Assembly (NCBI GenBank): GCA_021795095.1
Contig: JAJYPU010000105.1
Location: 1-6,413 of the forward strand
Length of the DNA: 6,413 nt
Direction: 5' to 3'
Source of the DNA: Actinomycetes bacterium
Lineage (GTDB): Bacteria; Actinomycetota; Acidimicrobiia; Acidimicrobiales; RAAP-2
The notes under the pieces: generated by a model
Databases searched by the model: none
Seen by the model: the letters and a program-made list of their open reading frames with translations, nothing else
Told to the model about the DNA's origin: nothing
In this document: positions 1 through 4,950 of the stretch, piece after piece
How positions within the stretch are numbered: position 1 is the first letter of the stretch
Layout: each line of letters opens with the position of its first letter
Translations under genes and position numbers: made by a program

Positions 1-36
1 GTGGCGGTGGCCGCACGGGCCGCGCCAGATGGGTAA
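1..36 (+). CDS. C-terminal end of an unidentified upstream gene (partial)
   Basis: The first reading frame of the window is open from its left edge and closes with TAA at 34-36, giving an Ala/Val-rich tail that reads VAVAARAAPDG. The stop overlaps by one base the first possible ATG of the next gene (TAATG, 34-38). This fits the end-to-start packing of the genes that follow, so I read it as the 3' end of the preceding operon member. Eleven residues are too few to identify a family. In related genomes the 16S rRNA methyltransferase RsmE often precedes the HIT and phoH genes, and its C-terminus is commonly Ala/Val-rich, but that is only a guess from context. The frame could also be open by chance over so short a stretch. 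Confidence 0.45.
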   Translation: MAVAARAAPDG

Positions 37-50
37 TGATGAGAGCAGTT

Positions 51-395
51 ATGACTGACTGCCTCTTCTGCAAGATCGTCGCCAAGGAGATCCCGTCCAG
101 CCCCGCCGGTGAGAGCGAAACGGCCTACGCCTTCTACGACATCGCCCCCCAGGCGCCCGTCCACGTGCTGGTCGTGCCCAAGACGCACATCACGAGTGCC
201 GATGAGGTCGCCTCGACCCACGGTGGGGTCGTGGACGACCTGGTGATGTTGGCCCAGCGGGTCGTCGAGACCGAGGGGATCCGCGACAGTGGGTACCGCT
301 TGGTGATCAACGTCGGACGCGACGCCCAGATGACGGTCGCCCACCTGCACCTGCACATCTTGGGGGGTCGTCGACTGGAGTGGCCACCCGGATGA
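51..395 (+). CDS. HIT-family (histidine triad) nucleotide-binding protein, HINT-like
   Basis: A small cytosolic protein of the HINT branch of the HIT superfamily. Family members bind purine nucleotides and hydrolyse nucleoside phosphoramidates or acyl-AMPs; the physiological substrate in bacteria is mostly unknown. With the start at 51 it has 114 residues, normal for the family. The N-terminus DCLFCKI (3-9) is typical, the HIT signature HLHLHIL lies at 98-104 with His100 and His102 in the catalytic triad region, and the chain ends in the usual WPPG. Cys4, Cys7, His46 and His98 could form the structural zinc site known in some bacterial homologues. In-frame ATGs at 36 and 39 would add five or four residues. 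The one at 36 overlaps the upstream stop (TAATG), but I prefer 51 because the protein then starts where homologues do. Neither start has a strong ribosome binding site. The stop overlaps the phoH start by four bases. Confidence 0.94.
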   Translation: MTDCLFCKIVAKEIPSSPAGESETAYAFYDIAPQAPVHVLVVPKTHITSADEVASTHGGVVDDLVMLAQRVVETEGIRDSGYRLVINVGRDAQMTVAHLHLHILGGRRLEWPPG

Positions 396-1357
396 CGGTC
401 GACGAGTCGGCCGATGAGGCGATGACCGCGACCACCTACGTGCGCAACACCAGCTTGTTAGCCGGGTTGCTCGGTCCTCGAGACGAGAACCTACGCGTGA
501 TCGAACGGTCGTACCCGACGTCCACGATCACCATCCACGGCAACGAGATCACAGTGGTCGGCCCCGACGCCGCGAAGATCCTGCGACTCTTCGATGAGCT
601 GGTCCTGGTCCTCGAGAGTGGCCAGTCCCTCGACGCGGTCAAGATCGCGCGCACGATCGACATGGTTGACGATGACCTCCGTCCGAGCGAGGTGCTCGGC
701 CACGAGGTCGTGCGCGCCGCCAAGGGCAAGCCCATCCGTCCGTCAACGGCCGGCCAGAAGCGTTACGCCGACGCCATCGACTCGTCCATCATCACCTTCG
801 GCATCGGTCCGGCGGGCACCGGCAAGAGCTACCTCGCCGTCGCCGCCGCGGTGCACGCCCTGCACCGACGCCAGGTCCAGCGCATCGTGCTCACGAGACC
901 GGCGGTCGAGGCGGGCGAGCGGCTCGGCTTCCTGCCCGGTGACCTCATGGCCAAGGTGGACCCGTATCTCCGTCCCCTCTACGACGCGCTCTACGACATG
1001 GTGGGCCCCGAGGGGGCCCAACGACTAATCGCCAACGGGACGATCGAGGTGGCGCCGCTCGCGTTCATGCGTGGTCGCACCCTCAACGACTCGTTCATCA
1101 TCCTCGACGAGGCCCAGAACACCACGCCGGAGCAGATGAAGATGTTCCTCACCCGGATCGGGTTCAACGCCAAGGCCGTGGTCACTGGCGACGTGACTCA
1201 GATCGACCTCAACGGCAAGACCAGCGGTATGGCCCAGATCGAGTCGATCTTGAGTGGCATCGACGGGGTGAGCTTCGTGCACCTGAGCGCGAAGGACGTC
1301 GTCCGCCACCGGATCGTGGCCGACATCGTTGCCGCCTATGATCGGCAGTCCCCGTGA
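392..1357 (+). CDS. phoH: PhoH family ATPase (YbeZ-type)
   Basis: A cytosolic P-loop ATPase of the PhoH/YbeZ family, related to the helicase core of superfamily 1. Relatives are linked to RNA metabolism and work with YbeY in ribosome maturation. From the ATG at 392 it has 321 residues, a normal length. An N-terminal region of about 110 residues (with GNEIT near 50) precedes the ATPase domain. The domain shows Walker A GPAGTGKS at 139-146, Walker B FIILDEAQN at 235-243 with Asp239 and Glu240, the GDVTQID segment at 266-272 and the C-terminal DVVRHR at 302-307. The ATG is preferred because it overlaps the HIT stop as ATGA, with GGAG (377-380) 11 bases upstream. A GTG at 380 would add four residues and an ATG at 422 would remove ten. 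The 3' end overlaps ybeY by four bases. All key ATPase residues are present. Confidence 0.97.
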   Translation: MTVDESADEAMTATTYVRNTSLLAGLLGPRDENLRVIERSYPTSTITIHGNEITVVGPDAAKILRLFDELVLVLESGQSLDAVKIARTIDMVDDDLRPSEVLGHEVVRAAKGKPIRPSTAGQKRYADAIDSSIITFGIGPAGTGKSYLAVAAAVHALHRRQVQRIVLTRPAVEAGERLGFLPGDLMAKVDPYLRPLYDALYDMVGPEGAQRLIANGTIEVAPLAFMRGRTLNDSFIILDEAQNTTPEQMKMFLTRIGFNAKAVVTGDVTQIDLNGKTSGMAQIESILSGIDGVSFVHLSAKDVVRHRIVADIVAAYDRQSP

Positions 1358-1860
1358 CCATCGATATCTACGCCGCTGACGAACAGCACGAGTTCCCGAT
1401 CGCGCTCGATCGATGGGTCCAGCTGGCCAACGCCGCGCTGGTGGACGAGGGCGTACGCGGACTCGCCGAGCTATCCCTCATCTTCACCGACGAGGCGGCG
1501 ATGGCCACGTTGAACCAGCAGTTCATGGGCAAGTCGGGCCCCACCGACGTGCTGAGCTTCCCAATCGACGACGAACCCGAGCCGAGCGGCCGGGTGCCCG
1601 ACGCGGGCGGTAGCGGTCCCGGCGACCCGCCCATCCCGGAGATCCCCCAGCTGATCGGGGATATCGTCATCTGCCCGGCGGTCGCCGCGAGGAACGCGGT
1701 CGAGCACGAGTGCGGCCTCGACGACGAGGTGGCGCTGCTCGTGGTCCACGGCGTGCTGCACCTACTCGGTTGGGATCACGAACTCGACGAGGAGGCGGAG
1801 CGCATGGAGGCGCGCGAGCGAGAGTTGTTGGCCCGCCACTACCGTTCTGAGCTGCCGTGA
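1354..1860 (+). CDS. ybeY: rRNA maturation endoribonuclease YbeY
   Basis: A zinc-dependent single-strand endoribonuclease needed in other bacteria for 16S rRNA 3'-end processing and 70S quality control. The zinc motif H-x3-H-x5-H is intact: His132, His136 and His142 in VHGVLHLLGWDH (131-142). The conserved TDVLSFP (64-70) and GDIVICP (102-108) segments are also present. The protein is 168 residues, slightly longer than many homologues. The extra length is a Pro/Gly-rich insert (about 75-98) between these two segments, which looks like a flexible surface loop. The GTG start at 1354 overlaps the phoH stop as GTGA. I see no Shine-Dalgarno sequence in the 20 bases before it, so translation probably depends on coupling to phoH. 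Its place directly after phoH matches the known phoH-ybeY pairing. The stop overlaps the next gene in the same GTGA fashion. Confidence 0.97.
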   Translation: MTIDIYAADEQHEFPIALDRWVQLANAALVDEGVRGLAELSLIFTDEAAMATLNQQFMGKSGPTDVLSFPIDDEPEPSGRVPDAGGSGPGDPPIPEIPQLIGDIVICPAVAARNAVEHECGLDDEVALLVVHGVLHLLGWDHELDEEAERMEARERELLARHYRSELP

Positions 1861-3134
1861 TCGGTGCCACCTGGTCGGGTGGCGACACCGTCTTGGTCGC
1901 CAGCGTGCTCGTCTTGCTCGTCTTGTCAGGGTTCTTCGCGCTCGCCGAGACCTCGCTCGTTCGGATGAACAAGTCGCGCGCGCGCTCGCTGCGCGAGGAG
2001 GGTCGACGCGGCGCGCGGGCCCTCGTGGCACTTGCTGAGTCGCCCGAGCGGTTCCTCAGCCCGCTGCTCCTGCTGGTCCTCATCTGTCAACTGGTGTCGG
2101 CGACCATGGTCGGGGTACTCGCCGGGCACCTCTTCGGTGCGGCCGGCGTCTTCGTCGCCACGGTGGCCGAGGTCGTCGTCATCTTCGTGATTTTCGAGGC
2201 GATCCCGAAGAACTTCGCGGTGCAACACCCTGATGCGGCTGCCCTGCTGACCGCACCGATCGTGAGCCAGATCCTGCGCTTCTGGCCGATCCAACTGATC
2301 TCGAGGTTCCTGCTCTCGATTGCGAACGGCGTGATGCGGCTCTTCGGCGCCGCGACGACCACCCACAAGGTGACCGAGTCCGAGGTCCTCGCGATGGCCG
2401 ACGTCGCCCACGAGGACGCCGCGATCGAGTCCGACGAGCGGGCCTTCATCCATTCGGTCATCGAGTTCGGCGACACGATCGTGCGCGAGGTGATGGTGCC
2501 TCGACCCGACATGGTCGACGTCGCGACCAGCGCGACCGTGCGCGAGGCGCTCGATCTCGCGATCAGCACCGGTCGCTCACGGCTACCCGTGCTCGGCGAG
2601 GGGGTCGATGACGTCGTGGGCATCGTGAACCTTCGCCACCTCGCGGCGCTCGTCGCCGATGGCCAGGGCGACGAACTCGTCGGTGCGCACATGGGTGAAG
2701 CCCACTTCGTGCCCGAGACCAAGCGGGTCGCGGCCCTCTTGACCGAGATCCGTCGCGCGCGCGTCCACCTCTTCGTGGTGGTCGACGAGTACGGCGGCAC
2801 GGCGGGGATCGTGACACTCGAGGACATCCTCGAAGAGCTGGTCGGCGAGATCGCCGACGAGTCGGACCCGCGCACGACGCAGCTAGCCCATCAGTCGATC
2901 GACGCGGGTATCACCCTGAGCGGCCGGTTGAACATCGACGACGCCAATGTCGACTTCGACCTCGCGCTGCCCAAGGACGGTTGGGACACGGTCGGCGGGC
3001 TCGTGCTGGACCTGGCCGGTGGCGTACCCGAACAGGGCGACCACTTCGAGACCGACGAGTATCGTCTGACGGTGATGCGTATGGACGGTCGACGTATTGA
3101 AGAGGTTCGCGTCGAGCCATTGGAGTCGCGATGA
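1857..3134 (+). CDS. CorC/CNNM-type membrane protein with DUF21, CBS pair and CorC_HlyC domains (hemolysin-family annotation)
   Basis: An inner-membrane protein of the CNNM/CorC family, often labelled hemolysin C-like; several members take part in Mg2+ (or Co2+) efflux, and ion transport is the likely role here. The 425 residues hold three regions. A DUF21 membrane domain (about 1-190) has hydrophobic segments near 11-29, 67-90, 96-113 and 133-157 and the conserved EAIPKNFAVQHP at 114-125. A cytoplasmic CBS pair follows (about 205-335), beginning at REVMVPR (210-216) and including VDEYGGTAGIVTLEDILEE (309-327). A CorC_HlyC domain (about 350-422) contains the D-x-VGGLV segment near 377-383. 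The CBS pair suggests control by adenine nucleotides or Mg-ATP, as in characterised relatives. The GTG at 1857 overlaps the ybeY stop and has no visible Shine-Dalgarno sequence; later in-frame starts would cut the first membrane segment. The transported ion cannot be told from sequence. Confidence 0.92.
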   Translation: MIGATWSGGDTVLVASVLVLLVLSGFFALAETSLVRMNKSRARSLREEGRRGARALVALAESPERFLSPLLLLVLICQLVSATMVGVLAGHLFGAAGVFVATVAEVVVIFVIFEAIPKNFAVQHPDAAALLTAPIVSQILRFWPIQLISRFLLSIANGVMRLFGAATTTHKVTESEVLAMADVAHEDAAIESDERAFIHSVIEFGDTIVREVMVPRPDMVDVATSATVREALDLAISTGRSRLPVLGEGVDDVVGIVNLRHLAALVADGQGDELVGAHMGEAHFVPETKRVAALLTEIRRARVHLFVVVDEYGGTAGIVTLEDILEELVGEIADESDPRTTQLAHQSIDAGITLSGRLNIDDANVDFDLALPKDGWDTVGGLVLDLAGGVPEQGDHFETDEYRLTVMRMDGRRIEEVRVEPLESR

Positions 3135-4033
3135 CTAGGTCTGGACTCGCGACCATTCTCGGCCGGCCCAACGTGGGCAAGTCGACGCTCGTTAACCAGC
3201 TGGTCGGGGCCAAGGTGACCATCACCGCGGCGTCGCCCAACACCACGCGACGCGCGGTGCGCGGGGTCATCAGCGAGGGCGACGTGCAGGTCGTCTTCGT
3301 AGACACGCCCGGGCTGCACCGGCCACGGACGTCCCTCGGCGGCCGACTGAACGACGCGGCCCGTCACGCGGCCGACGACGTCGACGTGATCCTCGCGGTG
3401 ATCGAGGCGGGGGGCGCGATCGGACCCGGCGACCGGGCCGTCATCGCGACCTTGCTCGACGTCGCGCGAACGGATGGGCCGACGCCAATCGTGGTGGTCA
3501 ACAAGGTGGACCGGACGTCGCGCGAGGTCGTGGCGGCACAGCTGCTGGCGGCGACGCGCTCGGTCGAGGAGATCGCGGCCGAGCGGGGCCGCGAGGCGGT
3601 CGTAGGGCGCGTGGAGTACTTCGCGGTGTCGGCCAAGACCGGTGCCGGGGTGGAAGCGCTGCGCGACTTCGTCACGACACTGATGCCCGAGTCGCCATTC
3701 CTCTTCCCCGCCGACGAGGTCTCGGACGTGCCTGAGCGCGAGTGGGTGGCCGAACTGGTGCGCGAGCAGCTGGTGCGAAAGACGCGCGAGGAACTGCCTC
3801 ATTCGATCCACTGTCGGGTGACCGAGTTCGAGTGGCCCCACATCACCGTCGAGATCCTCGTCGAACGAGAGAGCCAGAAGGGGATGGTCATCGGTCACGG
3901 CGGCCAGCTGCTGAAGGACGTCGGCATCGCCGCGCGACGCCAGCTCCCCGAGGGTACCTACCTCGAATTGCGCGTGTCCGTCGAGCCCGGCTGGCAGCGT
4001 CGCGACGACGCGCTTGACCGCTTCGGCTACTGA
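3131..4033 (+). CDS. era: GTPase Era, 30S ribosome assembly factor
   Basis: An essential-type GTPase that binds the 3' end of 16S rRNA and checks late 30S maturation. It is 300 residues, the usual size. The G domain has G1 GRPNVGKST (11-19), a G2 threonine in NTTR (37-40), G3 DTPG (58-61), G4 NKVD (124-127) and G5 SAK (167-169). A linker with the typical PESPFLFP (186-193) leads to a C-terminal KH domain, in which VERESQKG (244-251) precedes the GHGG loop (255-258). The chain ends in W-x4-D-x-LDRFGY, a standard Era ending. The ATG at 3131 overlaps the preceding stop as ATGA and has GGAG (3122-3125) five bases upstream, the best ribosome binding site of the operon. Its final seven bases overlap the convergent permease gene. 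No recO follows, although recO often comes after era in other bacteria. Confidence 0.98.
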   Translation: MTRSGLATILGRPNVGKSTLVNQLVGAKVTITAASPNTTRRAVRGVISEGDVQVVFVDTPGLHRPRTSLGGRLNDAARHAADDVDVILAVIEAGGAIGPGDRAVIATLLDVARTDGPTPIVVVNKVDRTSREVVAAQLLAATRSVEEIAAERGREAVVGRVEYFAVSAKTGAGVEALRDFVTTLMPESPFLFPADEVSDVPEREWVAELVREQLVRKTREELPHSIHCRVTEFEWPHITVEILVERESQKGMVIGHGGQLLKDVGIAARRQLPEGTYLELRVSVEPGWQRRDDALDRFGY

Positions 4034-4899
4034 GTGGCGCTCCCGCTCGGCACGGGTAGCGCGGCCCGGCGCAGACTGACCAGAGCGAGGGCCACGACCA
4101 CGACGAGCGCGGCCAGGAGATAGCGCGACCCGAGACCGAGGTACTTGAGCCCGCTCATCAACACCACGACGGTGATCAGCGGACGGATCAGACGGTTCGC
4201 GCTACGTGACGAGATCAGTGAACCGACGAAGGTGGCCGGAACGGCCCCGAGGATCACCGCGACCGTGACGCTGAGCCCGACGTGACCGAAGAGCAGCGCG
4301 CCCATCGTCGCGCCGAAGGCGAGGGGCACCGACTGGGCGAGGTCCGTGCCGACCAGCTCTGAGCCACTCATCGACGGATAGAGGAGCATGAGCGCGGCCA
4401 TCATGAGCGAGCCGGCGCCGATCGACGTCAGGCCCACCATGAATCCGCCGACGACCCCCGTGAGGATCGTCGGGACGGTGCGCACGACGAGCGGGACCGA
4501 CAGGCTCGGCGTGGTGGTGCCGAGGAATGGCCGCGCGATCATCGCCGCGCCGCCGACGACCAGCGCGACACCGAGCAGGCGGCGAAGGTCGAGCTCGGCG
4601 CCCGCCGAGGTGCCGATTCGGTCCATGACGAAGGTGCCGAGGAAGGCCGACGGCACCGAGCCCACGCACAACAGCGCCGCCACTCGACGGTTCACCGTGT
4701 GGCGGCGCCAGTGGACGAGTGCGCCGGCGGGGCGCATCACCAGGGTCGCGACGAGGTCCGACGCGATTGCCGCCGATGGCGCGACGCCGAAGAGCAGGAC
4801 GAGCATGGGGGTCATGACCGCGCCACCGCCGGTCCCGGTGATGCCCACCAAGAGCCCCACCACGGCACTGGCGAGTACGAGCAGGACGTCGAGGTGCAC
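4027..4899 (-). CDS. TauE/SafE family membrane permease
   Basis: An integral membrane protein of the TauE/SafE family, whose members are annotated as exporters or permeases of sulfite, sulfoacetate and other small organic or inorganic anions. The 290 residues are almost entirely hydrophobic helices. The two-repeat structure of the family is visible: a first glycine-rich element TGTGGGAVMTP (21-31) after the first helix and a second GLTSIGAGS (156-164) in the second half. The last helix (about 260-275) is followed by a short tail with two arginines. The start is a GTG (4899-4897); no other start codon occurs in frame back into the upstream intergenic bases, and AAGGA (4915-4911) lies 11 bases before it. 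It has its own AT-rich promoter-like region 47 bases long after dinG. No sulfur-metabolism gene is present in the window, so the substrate is open. The 3' end overlaps era by seven bases, tail to tail. Confidence 0.88.
   Translation of the reverse strand: MHLDVLLVLASAVVGLLVGITGTGGGAVMTPMLVLLFGVAPSAAIASDLVATLVMRPAGALVHWRRHTVNRRVAALLCVGSVPSAFLGTFVMDRIGTSAGAELDLRRLLGVALVVGGAAMIARPFLGTTTPSLSVPLVVRTVPTILTGVVGGFMVGLTSIGAGSLMMAALMLLYPSMSGSELVGTDLAQSVPLAFGATMGALLFGHVGLSVTVAVILGAVPATFVGSLISSRSANRLIRPLITVVVLMSGLKYLGLGSRYLLAALVVVVALALVSLRRAALPVPSGSATQ
4037..4062. terminator. GC-rich bulged hairpin at the convergent gene junction, possible terminator without a U-tract
   Basis: Starting four bases after the era stop, GCGCT-CCCG (4037-4045) pairs with CGGG-T-AGCGC (4053-4062). 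This forms nine base pairs, mostly G-C, with one bulged T (4057) and a seven-base loop. The position suits termination of the + strand operon. On the - strand the hairpin lies within the last codons of the permease gene and would end just before its stop. Neither side has a run of T, so it is not a classical intrinsic terminator. U-poor hairpins have been proposed as terminators in high-GC actinobacteria, but chance stems are common in GC-rich sequence. Confidence 0.35.
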
Positions 4900-4922
4900 G
4901 AGGGAGGATTTCCTTAAACCAG

Positions 4923-4936
4923 TTTTACTAGTGAAA
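4923..4936. promoter_or_regulatory. Operator-like imperfect inverted repeat between the -10 and the permease start
   Basis: TTTTACTAGTGAAA is a 14-base inverted repeat with six of seven symmetric pairs matching; only 4926/4933 does not. Its centre (4929/4930) falls where transcription from the TATAAT at 4941-4936 would be expected to start. A repressor bound there would block initiation, as with many TetR-, MarR- or GntR-type regulators. No regulator gene is present in the window, so the binding protein, if any, is unknown. Confidence 0.3.
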
Positions 4937-4950
4937 TTATAGTCAATTAT
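4935..4950. repeat. Direct repeat AATTAT with a 10-base period
   Basis: AATTAT occurs at 4935-4940 and again at 4945-4950, separated by AGTC, so the two copies are one helical turn apart. The left copy overlaps the candidate -10 element and the right copy covers the dinG stop codon. Such spacing can reflect a regulator touching one DNA face, but a short repeat in AT-rich sequence may be chance. Confidence 0.3.
4936..4941 (-). promoter_or_regulatory. Candidate -10 element (TATAAT) for the permease gene
   Basis: Read on the - strand, bases 4941-4936 are a perfect TATAAT in an AT-rich stretch immediately after the dinG stop. Transcription would be expected to begin near 4929, giving a leader of about 30 bases before the GTG at 4899. 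The position 16-18 bases further upstream (around 4958-4965, inside the last dinG codons) offers only poor matches to TTGACA, and there is no extended -10 TG in the right place. The promoter would therefore be weak, activator-dependent or read by an alternative sigma factor. AT-rich sequence gives such hexamers by chance, so this is a moderate call. Confidence 0.35.

Noticed and set aside
594..1028. A second + strand frame within phoH
   Set aside because: The Ser/Arg/Pro-rich translation is typical of a shifted frame of a GC-rich gene; the phoH frame carries all ATPase motifs.
2087..2875. A 262-codon open frame on the - strand opposite the CorC-like gene
   Set aside because: The translation is Ser/Thr/Arg-rich and without motifs, and it lies fully within a clear membrane-protein gene.
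2891..3898. A 335-codon open frame on the - strand opposite the CorC-like gene and era
   Set aside because: It spans two well-supported genes on the other strand, and its translation is rich in His, Arg and Asp with no recognisable domain. It is a GC-skewed shadow.
4388..4942. A + strand open frame of 184 codons opposite the permease gene
   Set aside because: It is antisense to the TauE/SafE-like gene, is rich in Thr, Ser, Arg and Pro, has no motifs, and would end within the dinG-permease intergenic region.
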